Notes under the pieces: generated by a model | Told to the model about the DNA's origin: nothing | The model's database searches: none | What the model saw: only the letters and a program-made list of their open reading frames with translations | Translations under genes and position numbers: made by a program | Shown: positions 23,346 to 35,841 of the stretch, in pieces | Position numbering within the stretch: position 1 is the stretch's first letter | How the letters are laid out: each line of letters starts with the position of its first letter | Assembly: GCA_030737835.1 (NCBI GenBank) | Contig: JAUJYN010000018.1 | Location: 3,596,001-3,660,000 of the forward strand | Reading direction: 5' to 3' | DNA length: 64,000 bases | Source: Acorus gramineus | Taxonomy: Eukaryota > Streptophyta > Magnoliopsida > Acorales > Acoraceae

Positions 23346-24709
23346 AAACAATACCTCGGACCACGCTACCCGAAGCCTGCGCCTCCTCGGCTGAAAGCGC
23401 TGCAACTCGACCCTGAACAAACTGCGGCTGAGGAGCAGGGGCACGCCTCGCAGGCTGCACTGGCTGCCTCCTCTGGTCAACTCGGCCACCCTGTGGCTGC
23501 TGCTGCTGGTGCGGCTGCTGCTGCGGGGGCAGCACACGGGGTCGGCCAGCATCAGGGCAATTATATAAAATATGCCCGACGCGCTGACAATGGAAACAGC
23601 GCCGCTTCTCCGGTTGCCTGGCCTGGACTGGTACTGCCGCAATGGGTGCTGGACCTCGCGTTGGCACCACATCGACTGGAGTAGCGGCGGCCGCTGACTG
23701 ATCAAAGCGGGGCCGCTTCTTCTTGCGATGTCCCTGGTCCTGGCTCCTGGGGGGTCTCTGGTCTGCAGAAGGGGTTGGAACCCCCAAAGGGACCCCAAGG
23801 TCTCGCTCGACTGTCTTCGCCCGAGACACCAAGTCTGAGTACCTCGTGAACGCCTGAGAAGTGACATGCACCCGGATGGTGCTAATGAGACCCATCTCAA
23901 AACGACGGCACGCGTCTCCTCATCCATCACCAAGGCGGGGGCGAACCTGGAAAGCCTCGTGAAGCGTGTGGAGTAGTCAGCGACTGACATGGAGCCCTGC
24001 GTCAGCTGCTCGAACTCTCGCATCACGATCTGGCGTGTCGAAAACGGGAAGTACTCCTCCAGGAAGTATCTCCGGAACCCAGCCCATAGAAGTCGCTCCA
24101 CTCCCTCGGGGATGTCCACCGATCGGGTAGCCCACCAGTCGGCGGCGCTACCCTTCAACATGAAGGTGGCCAGGGAGACACGCTGGCGGTCGGTGCAGTG
24201 CATGGTCGAGAAGATCTTGTCTACCTCCATCAACCAACGCTCAGGGGCAAGGGGTCCGCCGTCTGGCCATGGAACTCGGGAGGGTGGAGCTTCAGAAAGG
24301 CAGTGAGGCCGCTCTGATGCACTCGTGCTGCAGCCTCTAGCTCCACCTCCCTCTCCAGGGGATCCTGAACTCCCACCACCGGAATCACCACGGGGACAGG
24401 GGGTACGTCGGGCACCACCGGTGGATCTGCCACCAAGGGGACCTGTGGAACTGCCTCGCGGGCCGCCCGCAGCTCCTGGATCTCTCGTGCCTGCTCAGCT
24501 AACGCCCTAGTCTGGGCCTCCAGTGCCCTAGTCTGAGTCTCCACCAGATCTGCTATACGAGCGTAAGCACGCTCCCATGCAGGAGGCTCCTGCGCCGGTC
24601 CTGGCCCCATAGCCGAGGACTCTCCAGTAGCATCCTCGCCTCTGGTAGGTCCGGGAACCTCCAAAGGCCGAGAGGGACCACGTCCACGCATTCCTCTGCG
24701 AGGAGGCAT
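23346..24709 (-). pseudogene. gag: Gag of the A2 element, frameshifted
   Basis: The ATG at 24709 starts Met-Pro-Pro-Arg-Arg-Gly-Met. The N-terminal third is open to about 24240, then a frameshift leads to the gag core (TFMLKGSAADWW, EEYFPFSTRQIV, SVADYSTRF) down to about 23905. A further shift leads to the last part with the zinc knuckle CFHCQRVGHILYNC. The 3' splice-like sequence TTTTCTTAG lies just before GTTGCTGAT and the ATG. Two frameshifts prevent a complete gag. Confidence 0.87.
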
Positions 24710-24789
24710 ATCAGCAACCTAAGAAAACAGACACTAGGATCAGAATACTCATATAGAAATCCTAGGACTCATCTCTAAGAAAACAATTG

Positions 24790-24801
24790 GCTCTGATACC
24801 A
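24790..24801 (-). other. Primer-binding site of the A2 element
   Basis: TGGTATCAGAGC on the minus strand, five bases inside the 5' LTR. Confidence 0.87.
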
Positions 24802-24806
24802 ACTTT

Positions 24807-27468
24807 TGTCACGCCCCAGGGCGGCCGTCCCCGATACGTGGCAAATATATATAATATCAGCAGTCTATACAGGAGATCAATAAAATACTCTAAACAACAT
24901 CGAAAATGACAACACAGACAATAAGGTAGCTGACATAATATATACAAATAGCGGAAGCTTAAACGACTGAGTCTGTAATTCAAAGACATATTACAGACCC
25001 GATACATAATCAACTGTCCTGTGAGAGCCAATATACACAATGACATCCAAATACAAGTATGTGCCCAAGCACGGATAACAATACATACAATCAAAAGGGG
25101 ATGCTGATGGCCTCTCACTCGCAGAACGTGACGCTGCTCCGCTACTGCTGATGTGCCTCGGGGAGCTCCTCCTTCAGATCCGACTCAGATATAACTGGAG
25201 AAAAATATATGCGAGGGGTGAGCCACACGCTCAGTGAATAGCACAACCCATGCATCACAATTCATATTAACCTTAAATGATTTATAGTCCCTAAAACGGG
25301 AGCAACTACACATTCTAGTGGGTCGTTTCATCGCCAACCCACCTCCCCCCTCACCCTCACCCTTTACTGGGGGTGACATGGGCCTCTTGGGGCATACTAG
25401 ACCGCTCTCCACCCCTGGTCCACCCGGTAGCCTCTCCCACCCTCGTAGCCTCCACTTGCTATACTCCCACTATCAGTACTGTCCGACGCATCGGAGGTAC
25501 CTACGGACGGGAGCCCTCTGTCAGGTCAGCCAACGCCGGGGAGTCCCTACATCGGATCCAACCAAAAGGAGAAGACAGCCTACTCACACGGATACGATCC
25601 TCTTGGATCCGTCGACACCGATTTGTAACTCTACTAATGTCATGAATTCTCAAGAATTCCTCCAGGGCGCATAACTAAGATGCGGGGAAACATATATTAT
25701 AACAACAAGGTTATAATATTCTCTAAGGCATGCTAGTAACTATATGCTCACATTTTGATTTAATTAGATTAAACTAGATGGGAACATGCATAGTTCGGGG
25801 CTTGGTGTCTAGGCATGCATAGGCCTCTATACATGATATATGGGTGCATATCCCTAGCATACAAGTCTAAGGTGGCATGGATACATCATATTAATCATGC
25901 ATGCATAGTTTTACATTTATTACATGTTAATACACAATTATGGTGCCCCAGGGGAGGGCAATGCACGCCTACGTGCATCGAACGCCTCCCTACTGGGTTG
26001 GATTGTCCCACTCACCGAAACCCGGGTCGTCGCGTGACCGTCCGTCAAGATCTGCAAGACATGGGCATTCAATATGGTGAGTAAACTACACAAATACATA
26101 AGAAATTTACTAGAAATACCCAATACTCGGACAAGCATGCATACGGACCCGCACGCATGCGAGCACGCGCGTACGCACGCGAGTCCGAGTGCCCCGACAC
26201 CCTCCCGAACCCACGGGCAGCCATACGCACGGCCACCCGCACGCGCACGCACGAATGCGCACGCACGCACGCACCCTTGCGCCCCGGGCGCACTGCTGCG
26301 CCCCTGCCCTTGCGCCCAGACGCGCTGCTGCGCCCCTGCCCGCGCGCCCAGACGCGCTGCTGCGCCCCTGCCCGCACGCCAAGACACGCTGCCGCGCACG
26401 CACGCACGCTCGCGCGCACCGCGCGTCCAGCCCTGCGCGTACCCGCGCGTACTGTGCCCCTGCGCAGCACTCCGTGCGCACGCCCTAGCATCTCCGCGTA
26501 TGCGCGCGCACCCGCCAGCGCGCCCGTCTGCGCGCGCCAGCGCCCGACCGCGTGCGCAGACGCGTGCGCACGAGCGCAGATGACTCTGAACGCTCGCCCG
26601 AGCCCTTTCCACCTCCTTCTCAGCCCACCCGCACCCCCCTAACACCCATGCATACATGCATAACCATTACACACCCTAATCAAGCATCTAAACTAGCTAG
26701 GGGAGGAGGAAAACTTACCCAAAGAGAGGAAGAACAAAGGGAGGAACTCGGGTGCCCTTCGCGCACCAAACCACCACCACCGAGACCACCAACTCCTCAG
26801 CCTCTCTGAGCCCTAAAATGGCTGAAAACAGGGGAGGAGAAGCCATGAGAGGGAGGTAGAGAAAGGGGAAAATCCAAAACAAAACCATGGAAAGATAGAT
26901 CACAAGCTTACCTATCTTTTCCCCTTCTAGGGTTTCCTTGTTTTTCTTCTCCTACTAGCTCTAATGGAGGCAAACAACAAGAGGGAAAGATGGATTTTTG
27001 TGTGTGAGTGAGAGAGGGAGAGAAGATGAAGAGAAGAAGTGGTGGACGCCCACTTTAGGGCACACACACTCACACACACACACTTTTGGTGCTTGACTTT
27101 GAGTCAACCCAACCACACAAACAAACAAAACCGTTTGACCAAGTCAATTGTCAAACTTGACTTGGTCAAAGTCATCTTTGACTTGGTCAAGTCTCCCTTT
27201 GACATTCCCGCTCGGTCAAAACCCAGATACGATTCAGAATTGCCAAATTCTAAAACGTTACCGGAAATCGATGAAATTTTCGTGGGTGGTTTGAAATGGC
27301 ACCAGGACACATAATGTGCAGTTAGATTTTCAATCGGAGTTCTCAAGCTCATGATGATAGCCAAAAGTCCAAAATTTTAGCGGTTCCGATCGAAAAAAGA
27401 AAAAGTTGAAAAACTGCCAGAAATGTCCCAAAGGTGACCAGAAGGCTAAAAGTGACACATATATATCT
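24807..27468 (-). repeat. A2 5' LTR (2662 bp)
   Basis: Partner of 17382-19924; the extra length lies mostly in the CpG-rich tract (26150-26630). It has the hairpin GAATTCTCAAGAATTC at 25644-25659, the splice-like 3' site near 26050 (GATCTGCAAGAC on +) and the CA repeat at 27060-27084. Its outer end is TCT before the CGTAG duplication. Confidence 0.92.
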
Positions 27469-27473
27469 CGTAG
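27469..27473. other. Target duplication CGTAG, right of the A2 element
   Basis: Copy of 17377-17381; the B LTR resumes immediately with TCGCCCGTCGCGCATCGATG. Confidence 0.92.
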
Positions 27474-29460
27474 TCGCCCGTCGCGCATCGATGGGGCCCC
27501 CTAGCTATACTACTTGTGTAGATAAGTAGTATGGCCATGTTTAAGCTATAATATGTAGATATCTTGCATGCTAGGCTTATATACATGTATTGTATTCATG
27601 TATGAATGATTGTGTTGCATGCGCCCCTCGAGCATGGGCATGTATTTTTGAAATGTTTATGGATGTATAGAATATGGCATGCCTTAGGTAGTATTGTAAT
27701 ACTACTCCAACCACATTAATTGGAATATCGAATATGATTAAGTCTGGGTTAATAACGGGCACCTGCCTATATTCCCTTGCTATAAGACTCGACGGCGTGG
27801 TGTAATTGTTGCGCCCATGCTAATGGGGCAAGGCTATGACCAGCTTCATGAGATGATGATCTCTCTCTCCCTCTCCCTCTGAACGAACTGAGTAAATAGA
27901 TGTGATTTCCTACTCAACTCAGGTTCGTTGGAATATTGGCATGCACCTGTTAGTGCGCGAGATCGCGCTTGACCCTTTCTTTAAGTTGGCGATATCCAAC
28001 GCATGTTAGTGTATATTTTGTATGTTTATGTGATTAATGACCATGTATGCATGTTCTATGATTTATTATGATGTAAATCCATGTTAGGGAGTGTCCCTAT
28101 AATTATTAGATGATTCTGCATATGGTTCATGCACATAGCTAGATATAAAATTCTCCCGGATATATTTATATGCGCACGTTAAAAACTGATAGGCCTAGCT
28201 GGAATAGGCGTGGGTATGACCCGCTGTCGGGTTGTACCTTATTATTTAGAGCGCTAGCGATGATATCGCTCGTGCATCCGAGCGATGCACTCGTTTGGAA
28301 TTCAGGAGAATTCATTATCTTATCGGATTGTTGAGCCGGTGGTTGGGGCGTGACCCCCCCTATGTCCGAGCGATGAAACCGCGTGGAAGTACAATAGTTT
28401 CGCTATCATCGATATGTGATTATCGAGTGTAGTGTTTTTCCATTGGGTTCTCTTTGTGAACATGGAATGTTTACTCCCAATGTCGTCTGTGCTGAAGAGG
28501 CCCGGGATGTAGCTGTCCTGACAAAGGACTCCCATCCGTAGGCACCACCGATGCGTTCGGGAGCGTACTGATCGTGGGAGTGTACCAGGTAGAGGCTACC
28601 CGGGGAAAGGGCTACCGGTGGACCAAGGGTGTAGAGCAGTCTAAGTCTCTTCCAAAAGTCCCAAGAGTCTCCCTCCGGGAGTGAGGGTGAGGATGAGGTG
28701 AAGACACGTCGCCTCGTGACCCATTCGTTGTTTGTCCGTTCCCATAGTTGTTGGGTCCGGTCTCGTATCGATGTTCAAAGACATCGTTGGGTAGTTATCT
28801 CGATGTAGATGATCCAGTAGTGTTGTGTGGACCAGTAATCCCGGGTCTCCTTGACCAACGGTATGGTCTCTCCCCAAAAGTCCCAAGAGTCTCCCTCCGA
28901 GAGTGAGGGTGAGGGTGAGGTTGGTCGCGCCGCCGCGTGACCCTGTTATCCATGGGTTTCCACCCATGTTTATCTTGAAAGGGAATTGTTTATGTATTGA
29001 ACTGTTGTATGGTGATTGGTTTCCAGCCACTCACTGAGCTTGTAGCTCACCCCTCGCATACTGTTTCTTTTCAGGGGCAGTGTTGGGCGTGGAGCTGGAG
29101 CTTTCCTGTGGCGTGGTCTTATGGGCGTGGAGCGTTCTTCCGGCGGGTGGCGAGTGCGAGGCTGTCAGCAGTCCTAGAGTTATTGTATATATTGTAAATC
29201 GTGCATGTGGCACAGGTTGTATTTTTCTTTGGTCTAGACTTGGCTCTCACGGGACAGTGATTGCGTATTCGAGTCTGTAATAATGTTTTCGGTTTACAGA
29301 CATTGTTTGTATATTATGCTTCCGCTTTTCAGTCAATTATTATTATCCTTGTTTTGCCACCTTGTGTGTTGTTGTTGGAGTCTTTATTGACCTCAGGTAT
29401 TGATAGCTGATATTTTATTATTGCCACGTCTCGGGGACGGCCGCCCTGGGGCGTGGAACA
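27474..29460 (+). repeat. Family-B 3' LTR, second part
   Basis: This continues 17381. It includes the hairpin pair GTGCAT..ATGCAC (28272-28290) and GAATTCAGGAGAATTC (28298-28313), and the GGGTGA repeats (28681-28690 and near 28905). The end is very close to 1-425. It finishes GGGGCGTGGAACA, not GGGGCGTGACA, and touches a reversed LTR-B fragment without spacer. Confidence 0.87.
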
Positions 29461-30174
29461 ACCACCACCACCACTACCACCACCTCCACAGCCCTCCTCA
29501 AGCCTTTATTGGCTGAAATCAGGGGTGGGGAAGAGGAATGAGAAGGAGTTATAGAGAAGGGAATCAAGCACAAACATCAACACCTAAAGCTTGCACCACT
29601 TACCTTCTCTTTTCCTTTTAATGCTTCTTCTTCTCTTACTTAACACACAACACAAAGAAAAACGAGGGAGTGAAGGAGAGAGTGAGAGGGAGAGGATGTG
29701 GAGGGGACGCCCAAACATAGTGTACACACACACACACACACACACACTCACACACACACACACATTAAATGGTGAAAAAGGGGGTGGGTGAGGTTAGACT
29801 AAGTCAACCTAGCCAAGCTAAAAAAGAAAACTCAAAGACTTGTCAAAGTTCATCTTTGACCTGGGTCAAAGTCTTCATTGACTTGGTCAAAGTCTCCCCT
29901 TTGACAATCCAGTATCGACCAAAACCCGGATACGATTCGGAACTGCATATTTTTTCCAAACGTTACTGGAATTCGATGAAATTTTTATGGGTAGTACTAA
30001 ACGGTACCAGGACCCATAATATGCAGTCAGATTTCCAATCAGAGTACTCTAACTCCTGCAGGTGGCTAAAAGCCAAAATTTTAGCCGCTCCGATCGAAAA
30101 ATTAAAAAGGCCCTGAATGACCCAGAAGTGACCAAGGCTTAACCGAAATGGCTCCAAATGACACAGGCATAACA
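29461..30174 (-). repeat. Truncated minus-strand B LTR (3' LTR remnant)
   Basis: Corresponds to 39045-39772, the last 720 or so bases of a B LTR in plus coordinates. It ends ACACAGGCATAACA and is followed by the polypurine tract on the minus strand. About 3 kb of the LTR is missing at its left side. A CA repeat lies at 29724-29763. Confidence 0.82.
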
Positions 30175-32902
30175 TTCTCCCCCCCTTAGGAAATTTAGTC
30201 CTCGAAATTTAAGGAAACCCAAAGGGAAGACCGAATATAGCAAGCATCATGCATAGACCTTTTGTTCCCAAGTGGTATATGCACCAGACTAGCGCTACTG
30301 ACACACTGCAATCAAGGGAACGGTCTTAGCGTGGAGCCTCTTCTCATGTTTGTCCTTGACCTCGATCCACTGCTCCATGAACGACAAATCTAGCTCGAGA
30401 ATGAGACAGTCAAACTGAATGACTGAGCAGGATCGTGGACATAACGCCTCAGCCACGAGACAAGGATGACGTCGTGGGCATGAGCCAGCTGTGGGGGAAA
30501 GGCTACATGACAAGCCACCTCCCCAATCCACTCAATGACGAAAAACAGTCCCATTGAAGAGCCAACTCAGCTTGCCCCGAACGTCGAAACAGAGGGTGCC
30601 CTTAAACCAGGACACCTCCACGAAAACATGGTCGCCAAACCCAAAGGTAAGCTCCTGGCGACGATGACCTGGGTAGCCCTTCTATCGGTTCTGGGAGGTG
30701 CAAATGCACACACGAACCAACCTGGCCACCGCAAGGTCAAACAACTAACTTATGGCCCCTCCAACTGGCGCTCCTCAACCGTCCCAACACAAGGGAGGTA
30801 TAAAACTGCGCCTGTAGAGTGCCTTTCACAGATCCATTTGGATGCTCGAATGGTAGTCGTCTTGCAGGCATACCCCAACAAATGGGTGGTGTCTCACCCA
30901 ATTGCCCTCATCATCGAGCACGCAGGCACGTAGCATGTCCTCCAAGTTTTGAATCGTCCTCTTTGTCTGGTTGTCCATTGGCGATGAAACGCTATACTTA
31001 AATGGAGGCTCACGCCAAAGCCTGCCAAGGCTGCGCTACAACCTCAAAGTAACCCTCACGTCTCAACCGAAAATAGCGCCGACCGGAGTGCCATGAAGAC
31101 GAACAATCGCGAAGGTGAAAACCCACGTCAAAGCGTCTAGAGACTCAATCAGTTGGATTAGGGAGGGAAGCGCGAACTTAGTCAGTCGATCAATGATCAC
31201 CTAGACGGCGTCGTGACCCGAACATGACATTAGCGAGTCCGCAACAATCCCTGATAACCCACTCCCACGTCCACTGAGGAATCTCCATGGACTGACGCTT
31301 TCCAACGCGATGATGATTCTCGAACTTTGCCTGAGGGCATGCCAACCTGGGGAAACAAGGTCACCCATATCGCCTTTTCATCGCACCACAGCAATCTCAA
31401 TGAAGACTACCCCGAAGTAGTCCACAGAAACCCAATAAAACTTTTGAGATCCACGAAGGCATCCGGCGCATTCGTCAACCCCGACGGCAGTACTTAAAAC
31501 TCATAGTGCCCGAAACGGTCACGAAAGGCCATCTACGGGATGTCCAACTCCCGGATCTCCAACTTGTGGTACCCTTGTGCGAAGATCGATCTAATAGCAG
31601 ACAACTGCTCCCAGAGCTGGTCAAACAGATCATCGATTTGCGGCAAAGGTAATTGATCTTCAACCTCCACGGGGAGATCAAAACAACACCTCGAACAATT
31701 AAGTCCAAATTCTGCTCCTCGAGCATGGCTGGCGCTCATGATGACACTTACACGCTTGGTAAGCCGCTCAACCGCACTTAATCCACAAGACACGCAATAA
31801 GGGGTCGTCGAACCTCGACAATGCCTATGCGACGTCATCTATCTGATAGGGCGGTTGAGTCCCATCATGAACGTTAGCATCACGTCTCCTTATTTGCGAC
31901 CAATGTGGGGCAAAACGCGACAGTATCCACAACTGTGCTTCACATGCCGCCAGAGATAGGTCGCTCAACTATAACCATTGGAACTCCAGCATCCTGCACT
32001 CCATGGGCAGATTCATCACGGGGAGTCCACGCTCTCGACATCATCCAGTAGCACTCTCCCGGTGTGGCCTCTACCTGGTAGCCTCCCAAGCCCGCTATCT
32101 CTGCCATATGGGCGCACCAACAAGCATAGCATCTGGGAGCACCTCATAGGGCTCTGGCCTCAACCGGGCAGCTACAACGCACAATGATATATCGAAGCGA
32201 CTCCAGATGCCACTATGGAACCCAGTCCACAAGCAATCGCCCACCAAGCTACAATAGGATGTACCCAATCCCGATCGTATGCATCACCACTCGCTACAGC
32301 ACCTTTCAAGTGAGAGGAAAAATCCATCATCAATTTGATGCTTCAAAGGTATTCCTTGACTGGGAAAAGAAACCTTGGGAGGGCACCATGAGGTCCCGAT
32401 ATAGGATATCCCGACAACCAAACAAGGAACACGGAGTACCCTAGCCCGGGTCTCAACGATGACCCCGCAAGGCCCCTTAATCCTTAGTAGGAAGGCTGGA
32501 AGAAGACATCACCCCTTAATGAGCAATACGCCACATCCTCAACACTTGAAACTGGTGCCACACGCGAACTCCATGGTTACCAGCAATACCGATGCACGGG
32601 AAAGAGCTCCATTATCGAGACGCAATCCATACCTTAGAAATTGCGACCAATTCATCATTATCACACTACTAGGCTAGAATCTCCTACCCAAGCCTTAATC
32701 CCGCAACAAGGGATCCAACAACTGACCCTGTTCAGTCGACCCAGTCGACAACTTAAGGGTGGGTCCAGGGGGGTCACGTCCACGTCAACGGATGCGAGGA
32801 GGCATGTCAGCAACCTAAGATAACTTCTAAAATAAGAGTACTCAGATGACAATCCTACGACTCATCATCTATACGACTAGACTTAGGCTCTGACAAGACC
32901 AG
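30175..32902 (-). pseudogene. pol: Decayed interior of the minus-strand B element
   Basis: Read on the minus strand from the right, it has gag start (about 32805, ATGCCTCCTCGCATCC), an LTR-like tract (about 32340-32640) and gag/protease-boundary traces (IVRGVVLISP near 31680-31720). RT pieces follow at about 31660-31400 ([17 protein letters not shown]). Integrase, linker and chromodomain are at about 31390-30290 (AHDV..V...[13 protein letters not shown] and FMEQWIEV traces). RNase H is missing. Stops and shifts are everywhere. It keeps integrase, unlike the A1 interiors, so its deletions arose separately. Confidence 0.72.
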
Positions 32903-32914
32903 GCTCTGATACCA
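32903..32914 (-). other. Primer-binding site of the minus-strand B element
   Basis: TGGTATCAGAGC on the minus strand, five bases from the LTR at 32920. Confidence 0.85.
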
Positions 32915-32919
32915 ACTTT

Positions 32920-33241
32920 TGTCACGCCCTAGGGCGGCCATCCCCGAGACGTGGCAATATATAAAGTATCAACTATCAATACTTGAGGTCAATAAAGACT
33001 CCAAAAACAACACACAAGGTGGCAAAGCAAGGATAATGATAACTGACTGAAAAGCGGAAGCATAATATATAAACAATGTCTGTAAACCAAAAACATTATT
33101 ACAGACTCGAATACACAATCACTGTCCTGTAAGAGCCAAGTCTAGACCAAAGAAAATACAATCTGTGCCACATGCACGATTTACAATACATACAATGACT
33201 CTAGGACTGCTGACAGCCTCGCACTCGCCACCCGCCGGAAG
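32920..33241 (-). repeat. Family-B 5' LTR, first part (split by a solo LTR)
   Basis: Starts TGTCACGCCCTAGGGCGGCC and runs to the GGAAG duplication at 33237-33241. It continues at 36406-39772. Confidence 0.88.
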
Positions 33242-34907
33242 TGTTATATATGTGTCACTTTTTGGCTTGCTGGTAACCATTGGAGCATTTTGGCAGTTTT
33301 TGAGTTTTTTTCATTTTTCGATCGGAACCGCTAAAATTTTGGACTGTTAGCTATCGTCCTGTGTTTGAGGACTCCGATTGGAAATCTAACTGCATATTAT
33401 GTGTCCTGGTGCCATTCTAAGCCACTCATGAAAATTTCATCGAATTCCGGTAACGTTCCAGAAATTTCACAGTTCCAGGGCGTATCCGGGTTTTGATCGA
33501 TCGAGAAGTCATTGGGAGAGTTGACTCGGTCAAAGTGAGCCCATGACTTGGTCAACCCTTTTTGTTTTTTTTGTGTGGTTGGGTTGACCCAAGTCAAACC
33601 CACTTAAAACCCCCCCCCCTAACCTCTCTTAGCCCTAATTAAGTTTGGTTAACCCTAATTAAGTGAGGTTTGACTATTTAAGTGGGTAGCAAAAAGTTGC
33701 CATGCACTATTCATCATCTTCCTCATTTTGCTTTCTCTCTCCCCCTCTCTCTCTTTCAAGCTTTTGAGCCACCTAGGGTGCCCAAACCTTAAAACCCAAA
33801 ACATAGAAAGGGTAGATCCGGTCCCGATCTACACCCCGGTGGTTTCAAATCCGGATTCCGGCGTGTCTAGCCCTTTCTTCTGCCCTCTCTTCTCCTCAGA
33901 TCTGAGCCATTTCGGAGGTGGGAAGGGGTCTTGGTGGTGGAGACCCTTGGAGAGGCGTTTCGGTGCGCGGAGAGCAACCGAACATCCCTTCCTTCCCTTG
34001 GTAAGCTCTTTTTCCTCTTCTTTTTGGCTTAGATGCTTGTTAGGAGGGTGGTTTTGAGGTTGGGTGGTGGTCGGCGGCTGTGGGTGGCTGTCGGTGGTGG
34101 TTGGGGGCGGTCGGAGGCCATTGGTGGCCTGTGGATGGTAGTAGAGGTGCTCGGGCAGGGTGGATGGTGGTCTCGGGCAGCAGGCAGCACAGGCAGCGCA
34201 GTAGGCAGGCGCAGCTGGCGTGCAGCGGCAGGGCGCGCGCGCGCGTACGCGCGGACGTGCGCGCGGGCGTGCGCTCGGGTGGCGCAGGCGCGGGGGTGCT
34301 GAGCGTGCTGGGCGCGAGTGTGCTGGGGGTGCTGGTCGAGTGGGCATGCGCTGGGCGTGCTGGGGGTGCTGGTCGAGTGGGCATGCGCTGGGCGTGCTGG
34401 GGGTGCTGGTCGAGTGGGCATGCGTGCAGGGCGTCGTGCGGGGTGCGCGCGGAGCGCTGCGCAGGGGCGCAGGCGCGCTGTGCGCGCGCGGCGAGTCGGT
34501 GGTGTGCTGGGCGCACCGGCGGTGCGCGCGGGGTGCGTGCGGAGCGAGTCGAGGGCAGCGGAGGTGCGCGCGGGGCGAGACGCTGGGCGTGCGGTGTGCG
34601 CGCGGGCTGCTGCAATGGGGCGCAGTGGGCTCGCGGTGCACCCGGGTGGCTCGGTTGCATGTCCAGGCGTGCAGGCAGGGGCCCGGCGGTGCGCCTGGGT
34701 GCGCGGGCTGAGGCGCGGCGGGGCATCCAGGGGCGGGTGGCCGTGCGGGTGGTTGCCGGGAGTGCGGGAGTGAGTCGGGGCGCTCGGGCTAGCGTGCGTA
34801 CGGGCCGTATGCACGTTTGCCCGAGTGTTGGGTGTTTATTTGTGTGTTTTGTGTATGTTGTGGTATTTATGTGTTTTACTCACCAAGTGGGTTACCCTGT
34901 CTTGCAG

Positions 34908-34943
34908 ATCTTGACGGACGGTCGCGCGACGACCCGGTCACCG
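34908..34943 (+). other. Exon-like block of 36 nt in solo A1 LTR
   Basis: TCTTGCAG precedes the block and GTGAGTGG follows it. A CTCAC motif lies 25 bases before the AG. Conserved in position and length with 48272-48307 and 57814-57849. Confidence 0.5.
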
Positions 34944-35416
34944 GTGAGTGGGACAACCCAACCCACTTGGGAGGCGCTACATGCACTTGGGCGTGTACCG
35001 ACCTCCCCTGGGGCACATAGTTAATATTAACTGTTATATTGTAATCCATGTATGCATGATTAATGTGTAGAATGCATGCCACCCTAGTCTTGTATGTTAG
35101 GGACTTGCACCCTTAGGATATGTGCATGAGCCGTGCATCCTGTCACCTCGTTATCATGCTAGGAAAGCCTCGACCTATGCATGCGTCCTATTAGTTTGAT
35201 TTATTTACTTAAATGCAAGCTTGTGATATTGTTAGCATGCCTTGGGGAATATAAGGGGGCCTTGGAGGTTAACATTGAGACCCGGGTTAGGGTACTCCGT
35301 GTTCCTTGTCTGGTTGGCGGGATGTCCTACATCGAAACCTCAGGTTGCCCTCCCAAGGTCTCTTTTCCTCATTTATGTCTTATGTATTCCCCGCATCTTG
35401 GTTATGCGCGCTGGTG

Positions 35417-35432
35417 GAATTCTGAAGAATTC
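35417..35432 (+). other. GAATTC inverted repeat in solo LTR
   Basis: GAATTCTGAAGAATTC, with CGCAT..ATGCG just upstream (about 35393-35409). Same pair as in the other A LTRs. Confidence 0.65.
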
Positions 35433-35819
35433 AAGACATTAGAGTAGTAGAGATGTGCTGTCAGCGGATCCGAGTGGATCATATGCGATGGATAGGCTGT
35501 TCTGTTCCCTTCGTTGGATCCGTGTAGAGACTACCTCAGCGTTAGAAAGGTCGTCCCGTGCAGGGGCTCCCATCAGTAGGCACCTCCTGATTTGGTAGAA
35601 GGATTGTGCTGAATGTGGGAGTGGCCAAACGACCTACGGAGTGGGGAGAGACTATCGGTGGACCAAGGGTGACCAACAGCCTAGTCAGTCCCAAGAGCCT
35701 ATGTCACCTATTGAGGGGTGAGGGTGAGGGTGTGGTGGGTCGGCGATGTAGCGACCCACAGGATTATGTAAGGATGATTATCAGCCTATTAAGTCCCAAC
35801 ATCCTTTGTCACCTATTGA

Positions 35820-35841
35820 GGGGTGAGGGTGAGGGTGAGGG
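35820..35841 (+). other. G-quadruplex-type motif in LTR leader
   Basis: Four runs of three or more G separated by TGA, on the strand that would be RNA. Similar runs occur at the same LTR position in the other copies. Confidence 0.5.

Larger units (their letters stand above)
17382..27468 (-). mobile_element. Full-length A2 Ty3/gypsy chromovirus, minus strand
   Basis: An element of 10087 bp with LTRs at both ends (17382-19924 and 24807-27468), polypurine tract, gag, protease, RT, RNase H, integrase, chromodomain and primer site in the usual order. It is flanked by CGTAG and sits in a B LTR. Domain order and the chromodomain place it among Tekay/Del-type chromoviruses. The two LTRs differ by scattered substitutions and an indel of about 120 bp, and the coding region has several frameshifts and a stop, so it is not recent. 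The outermost three bases at 27466-27468 read TCT where the other LTR has ACA. Confidence 0.93.

Noticed and set aside
29724..29763. CA microsatellites in the LTRs as separate features of interest (also 19526-19558, 27060-27084, 39337-39363, 47412-47440)
   Set aside because: They occur at one LTR position in each copy and were inherited with the element.
35820..35841. Telomere-like repeat
   Set aside because: The unit is GGGTGA, not the plant telomere unit TTTAGGG, and it occurs inside each LTR at one fixed place.
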